NCBI RefSeq assembly: GCF_003003035.1
Contig: NZ_PVTS01000008.1
Location: forward strand, 1 to 64,000
DNA from: Marinilabilia salmonicolor
GTDB lineage: Bacteria > Bacteroidota > Bacteroidia > Bacteroidales > Marinilabiliaceae
Reading direction: 5' to 3'
DNA: 64,000 bases
In this document: one piece after another, positions 8,658 through 16,186 of the stretch
Numbering within the stretch: position 1 is the stretch's first letter
Layout: each line of letters opens with the position of its first letter
Translations under genes and position numbers: made by a program
The notes under the pieces: generated by a model
What the model was told of the DNA's origin: nothing
Databases searched by the model: none
Seen by the model: the letters and a program-made list of their open reading frames with translations, nothing else

Positions 8658-9500
8658 TTAGAAATAGACCGAGATACCTCCGTCTAACACAAAGCCTTTG
8701 GCGATCATTTCAATCCCAATGTCCGGATTTATATTGTCAGATTCCGGCTTTGCTGAGATTCTTGAATATCCCATTCCCAGATCAAGAGACAGATGTTCAT
8801 TCATGAAAAATGCGATTCCGGCACCCATTGCCCATCCATTCATATCCAATTTAAAATCATTGGTTGTACTCCCTTCTTTTTGCTCTGTTTTGGATGTTCC
8901 AAACATGTATTCTCCAAAAATATAAGGTTTGATGTTGGAGGAGCCGAAATAATATACCAGACTTGGACCTATCATAAAAGAGGATTCTTTTTCTTCGGAA
9001 TCTTCATAATCATACTTTAATGTTTCATAATCTATGGATATTCCAACCGCCAAACCGTCATAAATAAAATATGCAACTGAAGATTTGAAATTAAATCCAC
9101 TTTGGTCATATTCCTCACTAATGGACTCTGTATCGCGGAAGAAATCGTAATATGATATTTTCCGCTCGTTCAGTAAGGAAGAATAGGACAATTCTGATGA
9201 GCCGGAAATCATTATTTTTCCCATGGATGTAGCGGCTGAATAATCTGCGGGTCTGGTTGACTTTTGGTGAGATGAACTAAATCCCTCCTCTTTTGACATC
9301 TTGTCTATTTCCGACATTTCATAAACAAAGATGCTTCCGTCAGCAGTGGCAATTTTAATATGCTTGTCGGGGATTATTTCCGTAACATTTCCTTTAATAA
9401 TACTTCCGTTTTTTAGATGTACAACATCCCGGAAATTGTTTTGAGAAAATGAAGCGATGGTCAATCCGAGAAGAATCAGGGCTAAAAATAAAGTTTTCAT
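8658..9500 (-). CDS. outer-membrane beta-barrel protein with N-terminal DVVHLKNGS domain
   Basis: This is a 280-residue exported protein. The signal peptide ends ...ASFS|QNNF, so the mature chain starts with Gln. Residues 21-65 form a small beta domain (DVVHLKNGSIIKGNVTEI) that recurs in Bacteroidota surface proteins. From about residue 95 on, alternating amphipathic strands (for example SSFMIGPSLVYYF and GWAMGAGIAFFMN) and a terminal Phe (GGISVYF) indicate an eight-stranded barrel of the porin/OmpA-like class. Function is unknown. It is a single gene with its own terminator. Confidence 0.75.
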   Translation of the reverse strand: MKTLFLALILLGLTIASFSQNNFRDVVHLKNGSIIKGNVTEIIPDKHIKIATADGSIFVYEMSEIDKMSKEEGFSSSHQKSTRPADYSAATSMGKIMISGSSELSYSSLLNERKISYYDFFRDTESISEEYDQSGFNFKSSVAYFIYDGLAVGISIDYETLKYDYEDSEEKESSFMIGPSLVYYFGSSNIKPYIFGEYMFGTSKTEQKEGSTTNDFKLDMNGWAMGAGIAFFMNEHLSLDLGMGYSRISAKPESDNINPDIGIEMIAKGFVLDGGISVYF

Positions 9501-9608
9501 GCTGCAGTTGGTTTAAAGGTTTTATAAAGTTATGACTTGAAGTTTTTTTAATGTTGTCGTAAATTACACCGCAATTGGCGTTGAGATTATTGTTAAAATC
9601 TGTAAGTT

Positions 9609-9631
9609 ACCGGCCTTCTTCGGGGGCCGGT
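9609..9631. terminator. GC-rich hairpin after the YidD operon
   Basis: ACCGGCC pairs with GGCCGGT just beyond the stop codon at 9636. The clear T run (GTTTTTATT) lies on the plus-strand side and overlaps the end of the minus-strand gene, so orientation is uncertain. It most plausibly ends the operon at 9636-12528. Confidence 0.5.
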
Positions 9632-9635
9632 GTTT

Positions 9636-10511
9636 TTATTCTCCCGGGGACTTCAACAATGTTTGGGTGATGGCAGTATTAAATTCCAATATGTTTTTCC
9701 GGTTTTTCTGTATAGCCAGCAATTCGGCTCTGTGTTGACCTCCTGAATGGAATTTTTGAAGCAGGGTAACCCCAACCACATATCCTGTAAAGTAGTAACC
9801 TGAATAGACCTGCCATGCGCCAAAACCCAGTGCCGATGCATTTAATAGAAAGCTGATGCCTCCTTCGAATACTTTTCCGGTATAAACCTGTCCAAGTCCC
9901 GGGAGCAGGGACAAATGCCTGGCTTTCTCAGGATCTTTGTATCTTGGCGCGTCTTCGTATTTTTTTAAGGCTTTGGCGTATAATGCTGACTGTGGTTTGG
10001 GAGATTGTTGCTTCAATTGAACAAGGGTTTTCTCTGCTTCGTGGAACTGGAAAAGCTGGTTGTGACAAAGTGCCTTGAGTGTGAGGAGGCTTTCCGTGGC
10101 AGGGTTGTCTTCAGAAAGCATTATTACACAGTTTTCCAAAGTGTTTAAAGCGTCCTGATAATCTTCAGTCATGTATTGCGCCAGAGCGAGTTCGTAAGCA
10201 CGCATGGTGAAAAGAGTGTCTTCAGGGTTTCTGATAACTCCAATGCGGTTGAGTTCTGTTTGCACATCGGGGAAACGGGCCATGGATTTATGAATCATGG
10301 CTTTTTTGAAAATGGCTTTTTGCCTGACAGATTGATCGGAAGTGGTAAATACCACCCGTTCCATTTCCACCAGTCCACCAGTGAGATTTCCTGAATTTAA
10401 CAGGCTGTCGGCTTTATTCCAATAAGCATTTTCGGTAACTTGTGCGTTAGTCGAAGATATTGCGAAGAGGAATATGAAGATTAAAAAGAATTTGTCTGTT
10501 GATAAGTTCAT
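9636..10511 (-). CDS. secreted TPR-like protein with C-terminal PGLGQVYTGK membrane hairpin
   Basis: The start at 10511 was chosen because it opens a proper signal peptide (MNLSTDKFFLIFIFLF... cleaved STNA|Q); a longer reading to 10553 lacks this. The product has 291 residues: helical TPR-like repeats (about 30-185), then a PGLGQVYTGK motif (about 204-213) followed by two or more hydrophobic segments. The motif resembles TM2/DUF5683 families. Its start overlaps the end of the previous gene by 65 bases. The neighbouring gene at 10447-11304 has the same architecture, so the two are probably distant paralogs. No function is known; an envelope role is inferred from the operon. Confidence 0.75.
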   Translation of the reverse strand: MNLSTDKFFLIFIFLFAISSTNAQVTENAYWNKADSLLNSGNLTGGLVEMERVVFTTSDQSVRQKAIFKKAMIHKSMARFPDVQTELNRIGVIRNPEDTLFTMRAYELALAQYMTEDYQDALNTLENCVIMLSEDNPATESLLTLKALCHNQLFQFHEAEKTLVQLKQQSPKPQSALYAKALKKYEDAPRYKDPEKARHLSLLPGLGQVYTGKVFEGGISFLLNASALGFGAWQVYSGYYFTGYVVGVTLLQKFHSGGQHRAELLAIQKNRKNILEFNTAITQTLLKSPGE

Positions 10512-11304
10512 TGTTTTCGTCGTTTGCAATTTTTGCTGAAAATGCTGCACCATAGATGTTTCCTACGTAAAAGAGGGTGAAGGCAGAGCCAAAAAATATG
10601 GTCTCAAATTTTTCAGGTCCCCGCTTATGGTAATTTTCCAACGCAACCACGGCAAGTCCGGAGGTCATCAACAGGGCGGCAATCCCTTGTCCTGTCTTTC
10701 CTGCATAGATTTGTCCCGATCCGGGGATGATGCCCGAAAAAATTCCTGCCAGTATTGGGGACTTGGATTTATTGTTCTCTATTGAGTTCGTCAGATCATT
10801 GAAAAAAGCTAACTCCCTGGCAAAACCGTAATAATCCTGCGGCAGTTGACCGGCAGTTAACTGGTAAGCCTCAAGATCCCTGTTGAGCAGGTGAATGCCT
10901 GAATGCAGGAAGATAGAGAAGTTTTGCTCAGTCTCATTGCGGGTTTGAAATTTATCCAGCGCAGCTATGGCTTGTTCATACTTTCCGAGGTGAATGAGAT
11001 TGTAACTCCCAAAAAGTTGTGACTTTGCATAAAATGCCGACCCTGAACTTACCTTTTGTAGGGTTTCGCTTGAAGAAAGAAGTTGCTTGAGGTTGTATTT
11101 TGCCCAGCCGTTGAAATAAAGGGCAGAGTCGGATTGAGGCTTCGTCAGCTTCAATTTTAACAGTTGGTTGCTTTCATAGACAGCTTCTTCATACAAACCT
11201 TGTGTTATGAGGTAGTCGGAAAAGAGAATTCTTTCGGAATTGCTTTGTGCCGGGGCAATAATTCCCGTAAAGAGCGTGAGGATTATATAAAAAAGGAATC
11301 GCAT
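10447..11304 (-). CDS. secreted TPR-like protein with C-terminal PGSGQIYAGK membrane hairpin
   Basis: The start at 11304 shares one base with the stop of the upstream yidD gene (TGATG), so translation is probably coupled. The 285-residue product has a signal peptide ending APA|QSNS, a helical repeat region (about 25-180), the motif PGSGQIYAGK (194-203) and at least two membrane segments after it. It parallels the downstream gene at 9636-10511. The family resembles DUF5683/TM2 proteins. The combination of periplasmic TPR and a membrane hairpin suggests an inner-membrane scaffold. Function not recognised. Confidence 0.75.
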   Translation of the reverse strand: MRFLFYIILTLFTGIIAPAQSNSERILFSDYLITQGLYEEAVYESNQLLKLKLTKPQSDSALYFNGWAKYNLKQLLSSSETLQKVSSGSAFYAKSQLFGSYNLIHLGKYEQAIAALDKFQTRNETEQNFSIFLHSGIHLLNRDLEAYQLTAGQLPQDYYGFARELAFFNDLTNSIENNKSKSPILAGIFSGIIPGSGQIYAGKTGQGIAALLMTSGLAVVALENYHKRGPEKFETIFFGSAFTLFYVGNIYGAAFSAKIANDENNELINRQILFNLHIPLRNIFD

Positions 11305-11810
11305 CAATGAAAATGTTCTGAATGATTGCAGGTCTTGAACTGATATTTGGACCAACTATCTGATGAGTGTCTGGTTTCGGGATTGATGGTAAGCGGATGC
11401 AGCGATGTTTGTGCTATTCTGTTGCACCTGCTGAGTCGGTCGGCCGTGAGAAATACTCCTTTGATCAAACCGTAATGGGAGATAACATCTTTGCTGAAAT
11501 TAGAGCAGGATGGTTCGTAAAGACAATCGGCGGAAAAATGTTTGGAAAGTGATGTCTGATAAAAATACAACAGCCCCCCAAAAGTTAGTTTTATGGGATT
11601 GATCTTGTCGATAAACGGATCCTCTTTGGTTATCAGAAATGATCTTTTTCTATTTTCGGATTGATGTATTTGTTCCAAGTCTTCCTGCTCCGAATTGTTG
11701 ATTCGCATCAAATCGTGCTGCAGGGTGCTTATATCCTGTGCATATACTCCGGTAAAAATCGGGAAGAATGCCAGGAAAAGAAACCATTTAGAAATCGACT
11801 TTCTTTGCAT
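11304..11810 (-). CDS. YidD-family protein with signal peptide
   Basis: The 168-residue protein begins at 11810 (MQRKSISKW...), giving a signal peptide cleaved VYA|QDIS. The YidD core covers about 71-131. It shows the pattern YFYQTSLSKHF...CLYEPSCSNFSKDVISHYGLIKG...RLSRC with Cys96, Cys102 and Cys129. Classical YidD is a small cytoplasmic-face protein encoded beside rnpA and yidC that aids membrane protein insertion. This version is longer, exported and embedded in an operon with a LolA-like gene, overlapping it by 23 bases. It is therefore probably a specialised paralog acting in the periplasm. The family call is firm; the role is inferred. Confidence 0.85.
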   Translation of the reverse strand: MQRKSISKWFLFLAFFPIFTGVYAQDISTLQHDLMRINNSEQEDLEQIHQSENRKRSFLITKEDPFIDKINPIKLTFGGLLYFYQTSLSKHFSADCLYEPSCSNFSKDVISHYGLIKGVFLTADRLSRCNRIAQTSLHPLTINPETRHSSDSWSKYQFKTCNHSEHFH

Positions 11811-12528
11811 CTTCCGGAATTTTAAAATCAAACAATCTATCATCGGCCTCAAAGCCTGTTTTAATATTGGAAAAAGTGGTGCGCCTGATGGTACTGTCAT
11901 TGTCTGCTGTGTAACTTATCTCGGTAATTTTTTGTGGCAACAGGAATTGCGGCCCTATGTAATAATCATAATAGTAAATCTTTCTTTTTACTGCTCCTTT
12001 GTTGTCAAAGTATTGCGCATAGATGGGGGTAAAGTTTTCCGAAACAAGCTCAACGCTGCTGATGGCTTGCATTCCCGGGGGTGCCTGCCATGTAGTTATA
12101 ATGTAATTGTCTTCCCGACGTGTGTCGATTTGTGTAAATCCCTCATGCTTCAGGCCCATATCCTGGGTCAGGTTGTTGACAAAAAAGTAAAGCAACTCTG
12201 TTTTACTGGAATAATGGCTGTTTTGCATAAAAGAGACCGTGTTTTCGTCGGGAAGAAAGATGGTAGTTTCTCCTTTTGCATTGATGGTTTTGTAGAATTC
12301 GGTAGGGGAAAGGTAGTGGGTAATGATTTTGCCGGTTTGCCCATCATAAAAAGAAGAGGCTTGTGCGGTAAACAGGTTTCCTTTCTGATAATTTTGGTAA
12401 AGAGCATCTACACTAACCTGTCCGGTGTAGGTTTGTGCAGAAGTATTGATGACTGTTGCGGAGTATAGCATTAACAACAGCAAAACAGGCTTGTGAAAAT
12501 AATATCTTTTACCGAAAACTGTATTCAT
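11788..12528 (-). CDS. LolA-like outer-membrane lipoprotein carrier protein
   Basis: The start at 12528 gives a signal peptide cleaved NTSA|QTYTG and a 246-residue product, about the length of LolA-type proteins. The mature part is beta-rich with pieces typical of LolA/DUF-LolA-like proteins: TAQASSFYDGQTGKIITHY, FYKTINAKGETTIFLPDENTV, and a C-terminal FKIPEDAKKVDF ending. LolA carries lipoproteins across the periplasm. This is the first gene of a four-gene overlapping operon with yidD and two TPR membrane proteins. The start lies just before the terminator of the TM2 gene, so the operon has its own promoter somewhere in 12529-12613. Confidence is moderate because LolA-like folds diverge strongly. 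Confidence 0.65.
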   Translation of the reverse strand: MNTVFGKRYYFHKPVLLLLMLYSATVINTSAQTYTGQVSVDALYQNYQKGNLFTAQASSFYDGQTGKIITHYLSPTEFYKTINAKGETTIFLPDENTVSFMQNSHYSSKTELLYFFVNNLTQDMGLKHEGFTQIDTRREDNYIITTWQAPPGMQAISSVELVSENFTPIYAQYFDNKGAVKRKIYYYDYYIGPQFLLPQKITEISYTADNDSTIRRTTFSNIKTGFEADDRLFDFKIPEDAKKVDF

Positions 12529-12556
12529 AATGTTAAATAGGAAATTGGAACTACAA

Positions 12557-12588
12557 AAACAGGCCTGTCGGAACGACAGACCTGTTTG
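12557..12588. terminator. strong bidirectional hairpin terminator
   Basis: A 13-14 bp stem (AAACAGGCCTGTCG against CGACAGACCTGTTT, one mismatch) has T runs on both sides. It ends the TM2 gene on the minus strand (stop at 12614) and separates it from the LolA-like operon. Confidence 0.8.
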
Positions 12589-12613
12589 TTTTTTTTTCTT
12601 AAATGGTTTTTTA

Positions 12614-13024
12614 TTACCACATAAAGAATTTCGGATTATCAACATAAGCGCTGATGTCGTCCCAGTTGACTGCCAAAACAATAAGGTCAATCAAAGGCAT
12701 CAGGCCGAAGATACCACCACAGGTAAGGATGTATCCAATTCCTGTCATGACTTTGGTTCCAAGATAGAAGCGGTGAATACCGAAACCTCCCAGGAAGAAG
12801 TCAAGCAAAATGGCAATCAAAGGGTCTTTTCCGCCGCTGGCTGAAGCAATAGCCATGGCAGGAGCAGATTCGGCTACATCAGCAACCATACTGAAAGTAG
12901 TGGCAGTAGCTGTAGCAAAAAGATTTTCAATCTGGGCATCGTCAATAGTGTAAGATGCACTGGCGTTTGTAGTAAACGCAGAAATACCCAATACGAGGGT
13001 CAGAACGATTAAAAGTTTCTTCAT
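12614..13024 (-). CDS. TM2 domain membrane protein
   Basis: The start at 13024 opens a signal-peptide-like segment (MKKLLIVLTLVLGISAFTTNASA). The 136-residue protein ends in a TM2 domain with the signature LGGFGIHRFYLGTK...GIGYILTCGGIFGLMPLIDLIVL: two membrane helices joined by a short Gly/Cys turn and an acidic residue. TM2 proteins have no established general function. It is the third protein in 3.4 kb with a G-x-H/Q-x-Y-x-G membrane hairpin. A possible -7 box reading TACTTTTG lies at 13055-13062. Confidence 0.88.
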   Translation of the reverse strand: MKKLLIVLTLVLGISAFTTNASASYTIDDAQIENLFATATATTFSMVADVAESAPAMAIASASGGKDPLIAILLDFFLGGFGIHRFYLGTKVMTGIGYILTCGGIFGLMPLIDLIVLAVNWDDISAYVDNPKFFMW

Positions 13025-13337
13025 AATAAATATGATTTTGATTAAGACTAAACGCAAAAGTAGTTATTAGTTTCCAATTTGAAACCTGAGACTATGGGGA
13101 AAGGTTAATTTATATTGGTTATTGGTAATGAGTCGATATGTTCGGTTAGGGGGGTTGTAAGTTGATTTTCAGGGGTAATTAGGCATCGTGGGTTAATGGG
13201 TTGTTAACTGACCTCCCCCTCTCGAGTTGTTAAAATGTGTTTTTTGTCAATGAATGTAGTCTGCTTGTCTCTATAAATGGGCTGTTTGTCATAATATACA
13301 GAAATTTAATATGTATTTTTAATTCATTGAGAGCGAT
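13025..13337. other. intergenic stretch without a gene
   Basis: These 313 bases separate the TM2 gene from rnhB. Apart from the possible TACTTTTG box at 13055-13062 (minus), no ORF, tRNA, hairpin terminator or repeat was recognised. Confidence 0.5.
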
Positions 13338-13991
13338 TTACCCCCACTGAATACTAATTTGCTGCTCCGTCAATTTAAAAGATAGCCGGTGAATGGGCGT
13401 TACTCCATGAATTTCGATCCCTGCGCGATGTGCTTTGGTAGGATAGCCTTTGTTTTTATCCCAGGCATAAAAAGGATACTTTTCATGTAGCTTCAGCATA
13501 AATTCATCTCGATGTGTCTTTGCTAAAATACTGGCTGCTGCTATGCAACGGTAAATGCTGTCGCCCTTCACAATGCACTTGTGCGGGATATTATTGTAAT
13601 TGTGAAACCGGTTGCCATCGATGAGCAACGATTTTGGGGTCGGAGTTAATTGATCAATGGCCAGATGCATAGCCCGGATGGATGCATTCAGGATGTTGAT
13701 TTGGTCAATTTCCTCGTTATGCACCATGGCTACGGCCCAGGCCAGTGCTTCATCTTCAATAATCTGTCTTAGGACATCCCGCTTTTTCTCAGAAATTTGT
13801 TTGGAGTCGTTCAGCAGCGGGTGATTAAAATCTTCGGGCAGAATTACGGCGGCAGCTGTCACCGGTCCGGCCAGACAACCTCGCCCGGCTTCATCACAAC
13901 CCGCGACTAACGCTCCTTCGGCAGGTAGCAACCCTTTTCCATTGGTTGGTGTTTTTCTCTTTATTTTTGTTTCCTTTTTCCTGCCAGCCAT
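13338..13991 (-). CDS. rnhB: ribonuclease HII
   Basis: This 217-residue cytoplasmic enzyme removes ribonucleotides and RNA primers from DNA. The hallmark [13 protein letters not shown] (Asp33, Glu34) is followed by the [13 protein letters not shown] segment, a later IDGNRF with the third acidic residue, and [21 protein letters not shown], all diagnostic of RNase HII. The length fits the family, with about 20 extra basic residues at the N-terminus. The gene lies downstream of the glutaminyl cyclase gene on the same strand, with a GC-rich repeat (14014-14045) between them. Confidence 0.96.
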   Translation of the reverse strand: MAGRKKETKIKRKTPTNGKGLLPAEGALVAGCDEAGRGCLAGPVTAAAVILPEDFNHPLLNDSKQISEKKRDVLRQIIEDEALAWAVAMVHNEEIDQINILNASIRAMHLAIDQLTPTPKSLLIDGNRFHNYNNIPHKCIVKGDSIYRCIAAASILAKTHRDEFMLKLHEKYPFYAWDKNKGYPTKAHRAGIEIHGVTPIHRLSFKLTEQQISIQWG

Positions 13992-14013
13992 TTTCCTTAA
14001 TATATTGTTTTAT

Positions 14014-14045
14014 CCTCCCCCCTTTGGGGAGAGATAGAGGGGGCC
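14014..14045. repeat. GC-rich intergenic repeat, copy 3
   Basis: CCTCCCCCCTTTGGGGAGAG followed by AGAGGGGG belongs to the family at 183-213. It fills the 55-base gap between the glutaminyl cyclase and rnhB genes. Confidence 0.55.
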
Positions 14046-14046
14046 A

Positions 14047-15072
14047 TTAGTACCGGTCTTTATAAATCACCTCCATTACTGTTTGTCCCACCGCTTTTAG
14101 CGTGTTTCGATCAATGTTCTCCATAGTATCGTTGTGTGTATGCCAATAGCTGCCGAAAGAAGTGTTGGTGGAGGGATCGTACTGGATGATGTTTACTGCA
14201 GGTATTCCGGTGTGTTTGTTAACATAGATATGGTCGTCGGTGATGTATCCACCCTGCTGAAAAATAAAATAGCTGCCATAACCGATAGATGCTGCAGTGT
14301 CCCAGATGTGATTGACCAGCTTCGGAGCAAACCGGATCGAGGCCTGTTCCTGATAGAAACGGGCATTTTTGGCTCCTACCATATCCAGCAGGATGCCATA
14401 TTGGGCATAATAATTCTTTTTGTGCGGGTTTTTACCCCAGTATTGGCTTCCCAGGCACCAGGTGTCTGGTTTGTATTCCACGTTGAGGTGATCGGGAGTA
14501 CCGTAATCTTCGGCATCGAAAAAGATGATGTCGATGCCGGGATGTGTGGGGTTGTCTTTCAGATGCCTTGCAATCTCCATCAGTACGCCCACTCCGCTGG
14601 CTCCGTCATTGGCTCCGTCGATGGGCTGATTTCGTTTGGCCGGGTCGGGGTCATGGTCGGCAAAAGGACGTGTGTCCCAATGGGCAAACAGCAGAATGCG
14701 GTTGTTTTTTTCGGGCTGAAACTGTGCAATAATGTTTTTGATGTTTAAGATGCTGTTGTCGAAAGCAGTGACTTTGCCTTCCTGCACAATCACATCGGCC
14801 CCCATACTTTCCATTTTTGCTGTCAGCCATTTTGCTGTTTCTTCGTGTTCAGGTGTGTTGGGGACCCTTGGCCCAAAATCCACCTGTTTTTGAACATAGC
14901 TGTAGGCTGAGTCGGCATTGAAATCCGGTGTCTGAAGTTTCGGCAGTGTTTTGTCTTCTTTGGAAGAGGATTTCTTTGATCCGGTGTTGTTGCACCCTGA
15001 GCCCAGAGATATTAATGCCACCACTGATAATAGCAATGGTAATTTTATAAATTGGGTGATTTGGTTTTGCAT
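14047..15072 (-). CDS. glutaminyl-peptide cyclotransferase (M28-type), lipoprotein
   Basis: ATG at 15072 is preferred over an upstream TTG at 15081. The 341-residue protein has a lipoprotein signal with lipobox LGSGC. The M28/animal-type glutaminyl cyclase fold is clear: ILLFAHWDTRPFADHD, then DGANDGASGVGVL with the zinc-binding Asp, FFDAEDYG with Glu, WCLGSQYW, and SYWHTHNDTMENID with the zinc-binding His. Such enzymes turn N-terminal Gln into pyroglutamate. In Bacteroidota this matches the frequent Gln at the first mature position of exported proteins; twelve examples occur in this window. An aminopeptidase is the alternative, but a second metal site is not evident. Confidence 0.85.
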   Translation of the reverse strand: MQNQITQFIKLPLLLSVVALISLGSGCNNTGSKKSSSKEDKTLPKLQTPDFNADSAYSYVQKQVDFGPRVPNTPEHEETAKWLTAKMESMGADVIVQEGKVTAFDNSILNIKNIIAQFQPEKNNRILLFAHWDTRPFADHDPDPAKRNQPIDGANDGASGVGVLMEIARHLKDNPTHPGIDIIFFDAEDYGTPDHLNVEYKPDTWCLGSQYWGKNPHKKNYYAQYGILLDMVGAKNARFYQEQASIRFAPKLVNHIWDTAASIGYGSYFIFQQGGYITDDHIYVNKHTGIPAVNIIQYDPSTNTSFGSYWHTHNDTMENIDRNTLKAVGQTVMEVIYKDRY

Positions 15073-15278
15073 TTGATTCAAATTTTATTGAAATTATCTG
15101 GTTGTGTGCTTGTAATATGCAGATGGTCTGCTGCTTAATCGGACCGAAAACATAAGGGATGGCAAAAGGAGCCACTCATTATGCTGGGGATGGCACGGCA
15201 GGGTATAGTGTTTTTTTGTCAACTGTTTTATTCTTCAGTATTTATTTTTTTTGAATATTAGGGTGATATCGTTTAAAA

Positions 15279-15740
15279 TCAGGGTTTCCTCTTTTGTAAC
15301 TCTTTTTCAATGAATAAATCATATAATTCATTTGTCGAAATTATTCTGAAATATTTTTTCTTTTTTAATCCCATACTTTCTTTTTTATCGCCAGTCCACA
15401 ACTTTGAACTAAGGTGGTTTGTCAAAGCAACAAACAAGATATCATTTTCATCGATATCTCTTGTTAATTTCGTGGCTCTCTCCAGATCTTGATCGGAAAT
15501 CAAGATTTCATCAACGAATTTTATTCTTGAAGTAATATGAGAGAAGGAAGATTCAAACTGAGTTTCCGTTAATCCCGAAATTGAGAGTAGTTTGTGTTTG
15601 TGATTAAGAATCTCTTTTTTAAGAAGATTTATGCTGAAAAAAGAAAAATAGTTTGACCCGTTTATGATTAATTGGGCAATTTTCCCTTGAGAATTAAGGA
15701 TGGCACTAAAGACAATATTTGAGTCAATGACTATTTTCAT
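15279..15740 (-). CDS. PIN-domain toxin (putative RNase)
   Basis: The 153-residue protein starts with the PIN signature MKIVIDSNIVFSAIL (Asp6). Further acidic residues occur in the middle and in DENDILFVALTNH and WTGDKKE, which would complete the metal-binding site of a VapC-like RNase. Its start overlaps the stop of the upstream small gene by four bases (ATGA), the usual arrangement of type II toxin-antitoxin pairs. The locus is visibly more AT-rich and Lys/Ile/Asn-rich than its neighbours, suggesting recent acquisition. The RNA target is unknown. Confidence 0.85.
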   Translation of the reverse strand: MKIVIDSNIVFSAILNSQGKIAQLIINGSNYFSFFSINLLKKEILNHKHKLLSISGLTETQFESSFSHITSRIKFVDEILISDQDLERATKLTRDIDENDILFVALTNHLSSKLWTGDKKESMGLKKKKYFRIISTNELYDLFIEKELQKRKP

Positions 15741-15943
15741 TGTTTATTCCGTTGAGCTTTGAATTTAGTCCATATTTTTTCATTAACGGATTGGGCCAAC
15801 TCATCAACTTCTTTTGGAGTAGCTTTTGAATTTGCTGTTTTTTCTTTATAATCCAGATAATCCAGCATATTTTGGAGTTCTGTAATGTCCATATTTGCCG
15901 GTAATCTTATCAATATCTCGTTTTTAGTTCTTTCGAGTATCAT
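15737..15943 (-). CDS. antitoxin of the PIN toxin-antitoxin pair
   Basis: The 68-residue protein lies directly upstream of the PIN toxin and overlaps it by four bases. The N-terminus (ILERTKNEILIRLPANMD) suits a small beta-strand DNA-binding or dimerisation element. The charged helical C-terminus (DELAQSVNEKIWTKFKAQRNKQ) resembles the toxin-binding tails of antitoxins. The identification rests mainly on gene order, since the sequence belongs to no superfamily I can name with confidence. It would neutralise the toxin and probably repress the operon. Confidence 0.7.
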   Translation of the reverse strand: MILERTKNEILIRLPANMDITELQNMLDYLDYKEKTANSKATPKEVDELAQSVNEKIWTKFKAQRNKQ

Positions 15944-16152
15944 ATAAATCCTTTTTTCTTAAATATACAAAATTCACCCGGGGTTGTATGTGTTTTTCTT
16001 TGGTAGAAATTTTCTGATTTTAAAAACTTACAATTCCGGGGTGTATTCTCAGATTATTAAAGGTTTTGTTTTTAGTGAATGTCAATAATTTGTGAATCCA
16101 CAATAGCTTTTAATATCCGGCATTAACCTCAATTCTTAATCTCCCACAAAAG

Positions 16153-16180
16153 TCCCCCTTGGGGGGATTTAGGGGGCTCC
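16153..16180. repeat. GC-rich intergenic repeat, copy 4
   Basis: GTCCCCCTTGGGGGGATTTA followed by GGGGG forms a hairpin directly after the cysS stop codon at 16187. On the minus strand the stem is followed by ACTTTT, so this copy may double as the cysS terminator. Confidence 0.5.
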
Positions 16181-16186
16181 CGGTTT

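Noticed and set aside
11695-12468. 257-residue open frame on the plus strand
   Set aside because: It lies entirely opposite the yidD and LolA-like genes, has Cys-rich atypical composition, no signal peptide or motif, and no promoter. It is the shadow of real genes.
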